From positions 32,646-96,645 of the forward strand of contig JAGPFC010000004.1 of assembly GCA_018056685.1 (NCBI GenBank): 64,000 nt of DNA, read 5' to 3'. Source of the DNA: Smithella sp. GTDB lineage: Bacteria; Desulfobacterota; Syntrophia; Syntrophales; Smithellaceae. Positions 9,288 through 17,544 of this stretch are shown here, piece by piece. Each line of letters opens with the position of its first letter. Position 1 is the first letter of the stretch. The notes beneath the pieces were generated by a model. That model saw only the letters and a program-made list of their open reading frames with translations. It ran no database searches and was not told the DNA's origin. A program made the translations under genes and the position numbers.

Positions 9288-9425
9288 TAATGCGACGCAA
9301 ACTTCAGAAATGTAGTGTACTGAAGGTTGCTGGACGAATTATCCCAAGAGCGAAGCGACGTAGGATACTGATCGTTGAGCTTGAACTTAGATATCCGATA
9401 ATTTCCTGAAAAGATTTGCCGGTAC
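9288..9425 (+). repeat. Hairpin-mosaic intergenic repeat, copy A
   Basis: Directly after the uup stop codon lies a non-coding block with the pieces ACTTCAGAAA...CTGAAG, ACGAATTATCCCA and GAGCGAAGCGACGTAGGATA. Variants of these recur in the same order at 9663-9790 and, on the other strand, at 12230-12458, 14700-14802 and 31700-31975; further pieces are at 57970-58165. Each piece is a short self-complementary unit. It resembles a dispersed 3'-UTR repeat; no ORF is supported here. Confidence 0.65.
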
Positions 9426-9431
9426 CGGCTA

Positions 9432-9629
9432 TCATTCTTTATTTCTGCACATATCATATAAAACATTGCATTTTTCTTCGCAAACCTGCTTCACGCCGAT
9501 TGTTGACGGACAATCAAAATTACAGCGCTGTTTATCTACCATGCATTTAGCAGTCGTGCATGACTGACATAACATGGACACTGCAAAAATTAGCACCATA
9601 ACCATTATTTTAAAGATTCTTTTATTCAT
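9432..9629 (-). CDS. Small cysteine-rich lipoprotein
   Basis: A 65-residue protein starts at the ATG at 9629, preceded by a good AAAGGAGT Shine-Dalgarno, rather than at the far upstream start that would read through repeat DNA. It has a hydrophobic signal peptide (about 5-20) and a lipobox-like MLCQSC. The mature part has Cys spaced as C-x4-C-x6-C-x3-C-x9-C-x3-C-x6-C, which suggests disulfides or metal binding in the periplasm. Family unknown. It stands alone between repeat copies A and F. Confidence 0.6.
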   Translation of the reverse strand: MNKRIFKIMVMVLIFAVSMLCQSCTTAKCMVDKQRCNFDCPSTIGVKQVCEEKCNVLYDMCRNKE

Positions 9630-9662
9630 ATGGACTCCTTTCAAGATCTTAGTGATTTTAAT

Positions 9663-9855
9663 CATTAATGAGACCCAAATTTCAGAAACGAATAACCTGA
9701 AGGTCACTATAGGTGCACTGAAATTTGATGGTCGAATTATCCCCGAGGCGAATAACCTAAAGGTCACTATAGGCCGAGCGGGATAAATGTGGGTCTAATT
9801 CCCCGCCCCTTGGGGCGCAAGTTCTTTTGGATACCCCGCTTCTTGCGGCGGGGTT
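9663..9855 (+). repeat. Hairpin-mosaic intergenic repeat, copy F, with two GC hairpins
   Basis: This 300-bp gap (9630-9927) holds no gene. It contains TGAGACCCAAATTTCAGAAACGA, two near-identical 24-bp direct repeats reading GAATAACCT(G/A)AAGGTCACTATAGG (about 9690 and 9750), and GGTCGAATTATCCC. It then has two GC-rich hairpins: CGCCCC-TT-GGGGCG at 9804-9817, and a CCCCGC/GCGGGG stem at 9834-9853 followed by TTATT, which may act as a terminator. The first parts match copy D in reverse orientation. Confidence 0.6.
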
Positions 9856-9927
9856 ATTCATTATACAAAATTTCCTTGTAATAATAAACGATTTGATCGG
9901 CTCTTTCCGTCATGACTATCCCGGATA

Positions 9928-10263
9928 TTAAGTGCCACGCTTTTCAGTTTTCTTCAGCGTTGCAATTTTTTTTGTTTTGGGCAGTTTTTTAATTTTGATT
10001 TCCAGACGCATGGCGTCGATTCTATTCATCTTCGCGCTTGTGGCCATTAATTCCACCGGTCGTCGGGAACGGGTATACTTCGCCGCCGTTCCCTGATTAT
10101 GAGCGGCAAAACGCCTCCCAATGTTATTGGTCATGCCGGTATAAAGACTTTCATCGGAACAGCGCAGAATATACACAAGCCACGTCCTGCTCTTTTTCCC
10201 GGCTTTGGTCTTTGCCTTGCCCTGAGTCTTGGTTTTTAGTATTTTCACTCTGTTTCGTAACAA
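9928..10263 (-). CDS. GIY-YIG domain protein (YhbQ/UPF0213-like)
   Basis: The protein has 111 residues. A basic N-terminus precedes a GIY-YIG endonuclease-like domain with WLVYILRCSDESLYTGMTNNIGRRFAAHN, where VYI...LYTG replaces the GIY...YIG pair as in the YhbQ family. The later AKYTRSRRPVEL signature is also present. The C-terminus is Lys-rich. The start overlaps the end of the flavin reductase gene by 19 bases. Small GIY-YIG proteins of this group are presumed to nick DNA; activity here is inferred from the fold only. Confidence 0.85.
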   Translation of the reverse strand: MLRNRVKILKTKTQGKAKTKAGKKSRTWLVYILRCSDESLYTGMTNNIGRRFAAHNQGTAAKYTRSRRPVELMATSAKMNRIDAMRLEIKIKKLPKTKKIATLKKTEKRGT

Positions 10264-10745
10264 CCCACAATTTCGCCAAAATAAAGGGTGTGGTAATCTT
10301 TTTGCGGATAAAGAGACTGGTCATAATCTTTATCCAGATGAGCCGGATTCATGGCGGATTTGTAAACGATCCTGCACTCATAATGAATTCCCGGCACCTT
10401 GATGATCGGCGATGCGACATTCTGCCCGTCTGCCGTTTGCAGATTGCACATCTTGAACTTATCCACATCCCGGCCCGATTTCGATCCGCAAAAAGCGATG
10501 GCTTTGCTCATATCACCTGCCGGTATTGTAACTGTAAAGTCTTTAGCCTTTTCCATAATGCCAAACGTGTGACGTGAATCCCGCACGGCTACCATCATGA
10601 TCGGCTTTTGCCAGATAAATCCGAAAGTGGCCCAGCCGATGGTCATGGTGTTCAGAGCCTCTCCGGCCTTAACCGTTAAGAAAGCGCCTTTTTTGATTTT
10701 CTTCATCGCATCTTCCGCAATACTCATATAATTTAACTCTTTCAT
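10245..10745 (-). CDS. Flavin reductase-like domain protein
   Basis: The 166-residue protein carries a flavin reductase-like (FMN-binding split barrel) pattern: KIKKGAFLTVKAGEALNTMTIGWATFGFIWQKPIMMVAVRDSRHTF, then FTVTIPAG and CGSKSGRDVDKF. This resembles the anaerobe-type flavin reductase/flavoredoxin family. An AAAGGAG Shine-Dalgarno precedes the ATG at 10745. It sits 27 bases downstream of the 4Fe-4S protein gene, so the two are likely cotranscribed. It may exchange electrons between FMN and the iron-sulfur protein next door; this is inference. Confidence 0.82.
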   Translation of the reverse strand: MKELNYMSIAEDAMKKIKKGAFLTVKAGEALNTMTIGWATFGFIWQKPIMMVAVRDSRHTFGIMEKAKDFTVTIPAGDMSKAIAFCGSKSGRDVDKFKMCNLQTADGQNVASPIIKVPGIHYECRIVYKSAMNPAHLDKDYDQSLYPQKDYHTLYFGEIVGCYETE

Positions 10746-10772
10746 ATCAATCTCCTTTTATTGCACTGTTCC

Positions 10773-12077
10773 TTATGATTCCCTTTCGCTCTTCCGCTGG
10801 TAATGCTTTATCAAGGCTAAAAGATACCTTGATTTAAACTGATTGCTTGCCAATATTTGTTTTGCGGGAGGAAGTTCAAGAATGACACCCAGCACGGCGG
10901 CCATAGCCCGATGGCTTAACAGCACCTGATGATCAAACAGAAGATTATGAAACTTTCCCCGCTCAATCGCCATCAGTACAATCCGATGCACCGAATCCAC
11001 CGGCGTAATAACCCGCTCCTTACGTGATTTCAATTCGATTGCATCGACGCTGCAGCCCTTCAGGCATACGCCACAGCCAAGACACAGATTATCATCCAGC
11101 TTTGCCTTCTTTTTTCCCGGTTTACGCGGATCACTGGCGGATACAAGCGTCATGGCTTCTACCGGACAAAGAGATACACACTTTCCGCATCCGGTACATT
11201 TTTCTTCAAGGATCACCGGAATAAAATTAGTCGTGTGAACAGGGTGGGAGAAACCAAACTTTCTGGCGGCAATTAATGCTTCGCAACAACACCCGCAGCA
11301 ATTACAGATAAAACCGACCCTCTCCTGAACATTTTCGCCAAACTGAACCAGGTTATGCGCCTTCGCCTTACCCAGTAAATCAAGCCCTTCCGACACATCG
11401 GCTTTTCTGGCAATGCCGTGACGAATCAATGATTCGGCAGGGCCATTAAACGTCATGCAGATATCCATTGGCGCGTTGCAATTTTTGCCGACATGCTGCA
11501 TTTTGTGCCGGCAATAACAAACACCAACACCTATTTGTGAAGCTGTTTTTACAACCTCCGATGCTCGTTCGTAGTCAAGGACATGGAGAGCATTTTCGTT
11601 GGTCAGGACATTTTCGTTTACAAAAACCCTTCCCACATGAGTTTCCCCATTAACGAAAAGAGCTTTTACGAAATCCTCTTCAACATTAAGATACTGGTAA
11701 AGTAATTCGGATAGAACTTTTTGATCCAAATCGTTGCGGTACCGCATCAAAGAAAATTCAAAAAATCCCGCCATGGGAGGAGGCAGAACATACGTCGTGT
11801 TTCCGTTGTTCTCATAATCGAGAAGAATTCCGCGATCAGCGAGATCGTTTAAAATCATTTTGGCCTCATGAAGATTGAGCTTCCATATTGCGGCCGCTTT
11901 TTTATCCGTAAAAGGTTTAATGGGCAGTTGAGAAACAAGTTTCGCTTCCCTTTCAGAAAAAAGAACCTTAAGGATTTTGAATAGCAGCTCTGAAGGCGGA
12001 GCGCCCTGAGGAAACAGATTTAATCTCTGAACCAGATCATTGTAACTGTTCGCTTTGAGAATATTGTGATGTGCCAT
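10773..12077 (-). CDS. 4Fe-4S dicluster ferredoxin-domain protein with N-terminal winged-helix-like region
   Basis: The protein has 434 residues. The N-terminal part (about 20-115) looks like a winged-helix/effector-type fold (KAAAIWKLNLHEAKMILNDLADRGILLDY). The middle carries Cys clusters CYCRHKMQHVGKNC and CNCCGCCCEAL. The C-terminal part has two classical 4Fe-4S motifs, CTGCGKCVSLCP and CLGCGVCLKGCS. Proteins of this layout are common in sulfate-reducing and syntrophic deltaproteobacteria and are annotated only as 4Fe-4S proteins. A redox or regulatory role with the downstream flavin reductase is plausible. Confidence 0.75.
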   Translation of the reverse strand: MAHHNILKANSYNDLVQRLNLFPQGAPPSELLFKILKVLFSEREAKLVSQLPIKPFTDKKAAAIWKLNLHEAKMILNDLADRGILLDYENNGNTTYVLPPPMAGFFEFSLMRYRNDLDQKVLSELLYQYLNVEEDFVKALFVNGETHVGRVFVNENVLTNENALHVLDYERASEVVKTASQIGVGVCYCRHKMQHVGKNCNAPMDICMTFNGPAESLIRHGIARKADVSEGLDLLGKAKAHNLVQFGENVQERVGFICNCCGCCCEALIAARKFGFSHPVHTTNFIPVILEEKCTGCGKCVSLCPVEAMTLVSASDPRKPGKKKAKLDDNLCLGCGVCLKGCSVDAIELKSRKERVITPVDSVHRIVLMAIERGKFHNLLFDHQVLLSHRAMAAVLGVILELPPAKQILASNQFKSRYLLALIKHYQRKSERES

Positions 12078-12229
12078 ATAATACTCACCACCTCATCTTT
12101 GCAGAAACAGGGCCAATTGCCGTTATACCGGATCGACCGGGGAATCCGGTCACCCTTGTCATAGATGACATTTTTGGCTTTTTATCTATAATGTTTCTAT
12201 ATCGACTCGTAAATTACCACAAGCTCTTC

Positions 12230-12458
12230 AAGATTCCCACGCCGTCCGAGGGACAGCTCACCATGACATCAAATCTTATTATTCTGTGTCGCTTCGCTCC
12301 AGCGATACAGTCACGGTGTTCATTATCCCGTCACCTTTAGGTGTAGGGACGAACTTCGCTCAACTCGTTTTACCACGGCACTGCGTGCTTGGTATAGTTC
12401 GCCATACGCTTCATCCTTCACTTCGTTTGTCTTCAGCCTGGCTCACGATCAGCGGGTG
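12230..12458 (-). repeat. Hairpin-mosaic intergenic repeat, copy B
   Basis: The gap 12078-12458 (381 bp) holds no gene. On the minus strand the block begins right after the ene-reductase stop codon and reads CACCCGCTGATCGTGAGCC, then ACGAAGTGAAGGATGAAGCG, ACCTAAAGGTGACGGGATAAT and GAGCGAAGCGACACA. These are the same building blocks, in the same order, as in copies C, D and E. The part next to the 4Fe-4S gene (12078-12229) shows nothing recognisable and may hold its promoter. Confidence 0.6.
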
Positions 12459-14531
12459 TCACTGTATCATCCAGGCACTATCGAAGCCATCGCGGATGGC
12501 TTGTGCGATGCGACCGATTTTCCGGGCATCACCGATGGTGTAAACTCTTTCAAAATGCGGCTGGAGTTCTTTGGCGAGTTTGTCGTTGCATTTCACGCCC
12601 ACGGAAAGAACAACATGATCTATCTTTTCTTCCCTCTGCTGTCTGCTTGACGTATTTTCCAAGATAATGCTGTTCGCGTTAATCTTGATCAGTTTATGGC
12701 CGGGAATGAAATTCACTTTGTACGCGTTGAGCCGCGGCAGGATATCGTCCAAATACTGTCCAAACGCGTCCGGTCCGATCTCGCTCAGCATTTCCACGAC
12801 GGTGATCTGATTGCCGTCCTCGCCCAGTTTTTCCGCAGTTTCCAAACCCGTCATGCCGGAACCGATAACGGCCACCCGTTTACCCTTAAGTTTTACGATG
12901 CCGTTTAAAATTTCTGTTACGGTGCAGACATGCGGCTGCTTGACTCCCTCGATGGGCGGGATGACGGAGTTGCCGCCTGTGGCCACGATAACCGCGTATG
13001 GATGAAGAGCCCTGATGGATTCCGGTGTTGCTTCTGTGTTGAATCTGATCTCAGCCCCGTTTTTCAGGGCGGCACTGTGCAAGTCGTTAAAGCACCAATT
13101 GATTTTTTCTTTTTTGGGCGGCTTGTTGGCTAATTGCAATTGGCCGCCGACAAAAGCGTTCTTTTCCAGAATGATTGGCTTGAATCCGCGTAATCCTAAA
13201 ATCTCCGCGGCGGAAAGTCCTGCCGGCCCTGCCCCGACGATCGCGACCACTCTGCCGGAGCCAGTCTTCGCAGGGTGAGCGGTTTCGCTTTCCCGGCCGA
13301 GACGGGGGTTTACAGCGCATTCGAGCGGCTGGCCGACAAGAGCATTAACAAGCAGGGATTCAAAGCACCACAAACAACTGATGCAGCGTTTAATTTCCTG
13401 TTCGCGGCCTTCGCTGACTTTTCGTGACCAGGCACCATCGGCCAGATGCGGTCGCCCCAGGCAGACGAAATCCTGATACCCTTCCCGAAGTTGAGTTTCG
13501 GCTTGATCGGCGCTGCGAATCAGGTTGGCGGCCAGAACCGGAATCCTGACTTTTTCTTTGACGGCCTTGGCCAGATTGTTGCGCCACCCCGGTTCGTAAG
13601 AAATCGGTTCCAGCCAGTAGTTCATGGTCTCATAATTGGCGGAAGATACATCAATGGCATCAATGCCGGCCTGTTCCAGACGCTTCGCCATTTCGATACC
13701 TTCGGCCAGCTCAATGCCCTGGCCGGGCTTATTGATGCAGCGGTAGTATTCATCAACGGACAGACGCACGGCGATCGGGAAATTTTTCCCGCACTGATTG
13801 CGGATACCCTGGATGATCTCCAGAAGGAAACGCATACGGTTTTCCAGCGAACCGCCGTATTCGTCCGTGCGCCGGTTGGTGTGAGGGCTCAAAAACTGCT
13901 GGATGAGGTAGCCGTGCGCGGCGTGCAGTTCAACGCCGTCGGCGCCGGTTTGCTGTACACGATGGGCGGCTTTGATAAAATCTTTGATCAGGCCTTTGAT
14001 TTCCCATTTCATCAACGCCCGTGTTCTCTGTTTGGAATGTTCACAGGCTACCGGTGACGCCGAAACGACCGGAGGCACCAGGCCGGATTCTGCAAATTTG
14101 TTCATGGCCGGAACAATCTTGAAAAAATATTTCCAGTAGCCGGGCCAGACCCGACCCATCAATTCAACCATCGGCCAGAACTCCGTCATCAGCGAGTTGC
14201 CCTGACGGCCGGGATGATGGAGCTGGCAGAAAATTTTTGTTCCGTGCGCGTGCACGCGCTCGACCATGCGGGCAAAAGGTTCGATGTGGCGGTTGCTCGT
14301 CATGGCCAATTGACGCGGCAGAGTAGCGCCATGCCGTCCATTGACGCGCGTGATGCCGGTAATCAACAATCCCAAACCGTTGCGCGCTCTTTCTTCATAA
14401 TAAGCAATCAGTTGTTCTGAAGGCGTGCCGTCAGGATTGGCCATGCCTACTTCCATCGGAGGCATAACAATACGGTTTTTTATAGTCACCGAACCGATAC
14501 GGCCTTCCGAAAATAACTTTTCATACTGCAT
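12459..14531 (-). CDS. NADH:flavin oxidoreductase / 2,4-dienoyl-CoA reductase-type ene-reductase
   Basis: The 690-residue three-domain enzyme starts with an FMN TIM barrel (1-370) with HHPGRQG, the catalytic GxELHAAHGYLIQQFLSPHTNRRTDEYGG block and LGRPHLAD. It continues with a 4Fe-4S cluster site CISCLWC...C (about 383-402), then an FAD dinucleotide site VAIVGAGPAGLSAAE and an inserted NAD(P)H site VAVIGSGMTGLETAE. The length matches FadH/trimethylamine dehydrogenase relatives. It probably reduces enones or enoyl-CoAs under anaerobiosis. The ATG at 14531 has a GAGGGGGAA Shine-Dalgarno. A decayed copy of the C-terminus of such an enzyme lies at 17317-17440. Confidence 0.9.
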   Translation of the reverse strand: MQYEKLFSEGRIGSVTIKNRIVMPPMEVGMANPDGTPSEQLIAYYEERARNGLGLLITGITRVNGRHGATLPRQLAMTSNRHIEPFARMVERVHAHGTKIFCQLHHPGRQGNSLMTEFWPMVELMGRVWPGYWKYFFKIVPAMNKFAESGLVPPVVSASPVACEHSKQRTRALMKWEIKGLIKDFIKAAHRVQQTGADGVELHAAHGYLIQQFLSPHTNRRTDEYGGSLENRMRFLLEIIQGIRNQCGKNFPIAVRLSVDEYYRCINKPGQGIELAEGIEMAKRLEQAGIDAIDVSSANYETMNYWLEPISYEPGWRNNLAKAVKEKVRIPVLAANLIRSADQAETQLREGYQDFVCLGRPHLADGAWSRKVSEGREQEIKRCISCLWCFESLLVNALVGQPLECAVNPRLGRESETAHPAKTGSGRVVAIVGAGPAGLSAAEILGLRGFKPIILEKNAFVGGQLQLANKPPKKEKINWCFNDLHSAALKNGAEIRFNTEATPESIRALHPYAVIVATGGNSVIPPIEGVKQPHVCTVTEILNGIVKLKGKRVAVIGSGMTGLETAEKLGEDGNQITVVEMLSEIGPDAFGQYLDDILPRLNAYKVNFIPGHKLIKINANSIILENTSSRQQREEKIDHVVLSVGVKCNDKLAKELQPHFERVYTIGDARKIGRIAQAIRDGFDSAWMIQ

Positions 14532-14699
14532 ATGTTCCCCCTCTGCCTTATGCCAAGACGCTTAAATTATATAATGCAAGGCGTGTCTCGCTCAATATTT
14601 TATCTTTGTAAACTGAAGCTGTGTCTTACAATTTATAAAGATAGTTTCATGAAAAATTTATTTTGTCAGCAAAATTTTCAAGGACTTCTCCAACTTGTA

Positions 14700-14802
14700 T
14701 ATCGAATCCCGCGTCGCTTCGCTCCTAGGATAATTCGACTAACGACCCACTCTTCACTTCGCTCGTTTTCGTCGAGTCTCATTATCAGCGGGTGTCATTA
14801 AC
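14700..14802 (-). repeat. Hairpin-mosaic intergenic repeat, copy C
   Basis: The gap 14532-14873 (342 bp) contains no gene. On the minus strand 14700-14802 reads TGACACCCGCTGATAATGAG, ACGAGCGAAGTGAAGA, GTCGAATTATCCTAGGAGC and GAAGCGACGCGGGAT, the same series as copies A, B and D. The stretch 14532-14699 is AT-rich and featureless. Confidence 0.6.
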
Positions 14803-14873
14803 AGATTTTTTTTGTGCTCTGACAGTTGATATACTAATCACGTAATGAGAATAATCGATCACGATTGCGCGGC

Positions 14874-16485
14874 ATGAAAGAACTTGATTTAGATCCAGAA
14901 AGTAACAAGTGCATCAGCAGAAGAAAATTTTGTTGCGTTATGGCAGGAACATTGATCAGTTCAGGATTGCTTCCCCCCGTTTTGCAGGTCCGGATTCCGG
15001 AAACGAAACCCGAAGAGGATCTTTTCGCTTTTATGAATCGCACCCTGGGCACGTTTGACAGGATTTCCTATCAGCGGATTATCGGCGAGGCCAATGATTT
15101 CAAGGAAGGCGACCAGATTCTCGGTGTCGCCGCAGCCGGTGAAGCGGTGCGTGCAAAAGCGCGCCGGCTTTTATCCAACATTCGCGTGGGCGACATTCTG
15201 AAGCATCCCTTGTTTGAAGATAACCTGTATTCCCGCCTGTTGAAAAGGAAGATCGCCGAAAGCCAGCGCAAGGCCGGCCATGTTCCCGCCCTGTGGGTGC
15301 ACGTCAACGATGTGGCCGGGTTTATCGGGCCGGAAGTGTTTCGCACGCGCGAACAGCTTGTGCGCTGTTGTCTGGAAGATATCGTCATGGGCAAACTCCA
15401 CGGCCTGACCATCGGCCTCGACATTTGCTCGACGATGCACATGGATGTCTCTCTGGACGATCTGGACTGGTGCCAGAATCAGGTGATGCCCGCCAATCCG
15501 GCTTATCTGATGGCCTTGCCCACCAAGAATGGTCCCATGCTGGGGTATCTGACAACCGCTTATCAGGATCATGTGCGCCTTCGCGAAAAGTTCGGGTACA
15601 AGGTGAATGACACGATGTGGAAGTTCTTTCAACGGCTGGACATCATTGATGCCGAAGGACGCCCCACATCCCATTTTGGAGATTCCCTTTGGGTTTGGTA
15701 TCCGTTCCGGCGCGCCAAAGGCGATAAGCGATCGAAGGATGAAATCATCCGCGAAGGAAAACAAAAGATGAAGGAGGTCCGCGGCCGCGGCGTTTATCTG
15801 GCGGAGGGATTTAAAAAACAGATATGGAAAATGGAGCCTGGGCTGGATCGGGAAATTCACGACCTGTATGTGGACGCCAAGAAATCCATCTGGGTGGACC
15901 TGGAGCCTTCTTTTGTGGCGGCGATACCCAATGCTGTGCGTTTGAAAACCCGGTCGGCGGATCGAACCGATTATATTCTGCACCCGCAAACCGGTGAAGT
16001 ATTGGACGATGCCTCTTTAGCGGCGCTGAAAGATTTAAAGGGAAAGATACAAAATCGGGCCGATGTGCAGATTGTGATATCGGACGGCCTCAATGCCCAC
16101 GCCATTATGGACAAGGGGCATCTGGCACCTTATCTTTTCGCCCTGGACAAGAAGCTGATCAAGAAAAATTTAAAGCCGGTGTCGGAGATTCTGATTCTTC
16201 GCGGCGGCCGGGTTCGCGCCGGTTACCGCATCGGAGAAATTCTGTTTGGCGATTTGCCCGATGCCAAGGAACACCGGGCGATCATTCATCATCGGGGAGC
16301 GCCCCGGCACCATCCATCACACTTTTTCCGCCTATATGACCGCGCCCGGCGCTGGTGTCTGGAAGAAAGGCGGCATCGATCATGATATCACGCGCGTGGT
16401 TTCGGGCATAGCCGATACCGCGCTGAAGCCGGAAATTGCCGCGCGGGAAACGGTAAAAATCATCGATCAGTTGTTTAAAGCATAG
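14874..16485 (+). pseudogene. Disrupted Tat-exported EutB-EutC (ethanolamine ammonia-lyase) fusion
   Basis: A twin-arginine-type leader (SRRKFCCVMAG) precedes sequence matching the start of the EutB large subunit (ISYQRIIGEAND...ILGVAAAGEAVRAKA). About 75 residues later the text jumps to the EutB C-terminal part (GFIGPEVFRTREQ...CLEDIVMGKLHGLTIGLD), so roughly 200 residues of the catalytic TIM barrel are missing. EutC sequence follows in the same frame (ADVQIVISDGLNAHAI, GGRVRAGYRIGEIL). At about 16278-16300 the frame shifts, and the EutC ending (FIIGERPG...KKGGIDHDITRV) continues in another frame to 16485. A deletion plus a frameshift make a working lyase very unlikely. The start is the ATG at 14874, or a TTG three codons upstream. 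Confidence 0.75.
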
Positions 16486-16525
16486 AGATTGAAGATTTAC
16501 ACTTCAAGGATCATTTTGTTTATTT

Positions 16526-16897
16526 TCAGCCTTGTTTCGCCAGAACGTCTTTTGCTTCTTCAAGGCTTTTACAAAGAACAAGGTTCTTCCTGCCGGTGAA
16601 GGCCAGGACACTTTTGAATATTATTTCCTTCAAGCCTTCTATTCCGTAAACAGCAGCAAATTTGATATAAGGTTCATTTCCCTTTGCGAAATTCTTCAGG
16701 GCGTTGGTTACCGCTGTGTCAAATTTTGCATTTTTGACATTAAGCAGGGCAAGAACGGATTTTTCAGGCTGACTGCGAATGACTCCTTTATTTCTTTCAA
16801 TCCATGGTATGACTTCCTCGAGCTGAGCATTTTCCAGATCTTCGTATAAAATTCTTACGCCCTTATGTGTCAGAAAAGTAATGTCCTTCATTTTCAT
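16526..16897 (-). CDS. Small conserved protein of STAS/SpoIIAA-like type
   Basis: The 123-residue cytosolic protein opens with GVRILYEDLENAQLEEVIPWIERNKGVI, then SVLALLNVKNAKFDTAVTNALKNFAKGN. It ends with FAAVYGIEGLKEIIFKSVLAFTGRKNLVLCKSLEEAKDVLA. The alternation of short strands and amphipathic helices and the ending resemble SpoIIAA/STAS-like small proteins. No enzyme motif is seen. It lies downstream of the EutBC pseudogene on the opposite strand. The function is unknown; that it is coding is likely from good codon use and a GGAGC-type Shine-Dalgarno before the ATG at 16897. Confidence 0.55.
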   Translation of the reverse strand: MKMKDITFLTHKGVRILYEDLENAQLEEVIPWIERNKGVIRSQPEKSVLALLNVKNAKFDTAVTNALKNFAKGNEPYIKFAAVYGIEGLKEIIFKSVLAFTGRKNLVLCKSLEEAKDVLAKQG

Positions 16898-17316
16898 GCT
16901 CCTTTATTCTTAAAATTTTTTTTATGTGTAATCATTTATTCTTGATCTACATCCTTTTCCAATAACGCTTTCTTTACTTACTTACTTACTTTCTTTCTTT
17001 CTTACATCTTTTCTATTGAAAACTATATTTGAGAATCAGAGTATCAATGGTTTATTAGGGCAACATGTATGCCAAATTATATAATAGATTATTATTTATT
17101 TAATAACAAATACTTATATAATTTTGGCCAAGAAGAACATGTAAATGTTTCTGAACAATTGTTCGTTATTTGACCATGATGAAAATCGGCACTAGCAGAA
17201 AACACAATATACAACAAACTGCCTCAGCTCACGATTCATACTTGTTGTATTCGTTTTCAATTTACCTCACGTAAGTTAAAAATGCCAGCCTTATTTTTTC
17301 TCGCTCTTGGTGAGTG
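16898..17316. other. AT-rich gene-free region with short tandem repeat and inverted repeat
   Basis: No gene is supported in this stretch. It has a tetranucleotide run (TTAC repeated, then TTTC repeated, about 16974-17005). It also has an inverted repeat, GCCAAATTATATAA at 17071-17084 pairing with TTATATAATTTTGGC at 17114-17128, around an AT-only loop. The composition is visibly poorer in GC than the flanks. It ends at the decayed ene-reductase tail. Confidence 0.6.
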
Positions 17317-17440
17317 TCACGACATACTCCAGGCGGTATCGAAACCGTCGCGAACGCCCTGGGTAATTTAGACAATCTTGGAGGCAGGGCCTATGTGTAA
17401 ATTTTTTTCAAAGTGCGGAAGGCGTTCTTTAGAGAGCGTG
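17317..17440 (-). pseudogene. Remnant of the C-terminus of an ene-reductase (OYE/FadH type)
   Basis: Read on the minus strand in one frame, this gives KERLPHFEKNLHIGPASKIV, a stop, then ITQGVRDGFDTAWSMS and a stop. It aligns with the last 36 residues of the intact ene-reductase at 12459-14531 (LQPHFERVYTIGDARKIGRIAQAIRDGFDSAWMIQ) and ends at the equivalent point. One internal stop and no upstream domain show that it is a dead fragment, probably of a second paralogue. Confidence 0.7.
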
Positions 17441-17469
17441 CTTTTGCTAATTAATCATCATAATTATTC

Positions 17470-17528
17470 TTGACAAACCATAATGAATAAACTAATTACT
17501 ACTAAAACAATAGTAATAGTAGTAATTA
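17470..17528 (+). promoter_or_regulatory. Promoter and perfect inverted-repeat operator of the Rrf2 operon
   Basis: A TTGACA box (17470-17475) is followed after 17 bases by TAATTA (17493-17498), a plausible sigma-70 promoter. Starting on the -10 box lies a perfect 12-bp inverted repeat, TAATTACTACTA (17493-17504) and TAGTAGTAATTA (17517-17528), separated by 12 bases. Its position over the -10 and start region, just upstream of the Rrf2 gene, suggests autorepression. Confidence 0.75.
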
Positions 17529-17544
17529 CATAAAGGACAATAGG

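Noticed and set aside
9630..9767. Long N-terminal extension of the small lipoprotein
   Set aside because: It reads through repeat DNA; the ATG at 9629 has a Shine-Dalgarno and a signal peptide follows directly.
14874..16385. Functional short EutB-EutC fusion enzyme
   Set aside because: The missing segment removes most of the EutB barrel including substrate-contact residues, and EutC is frameshifted.
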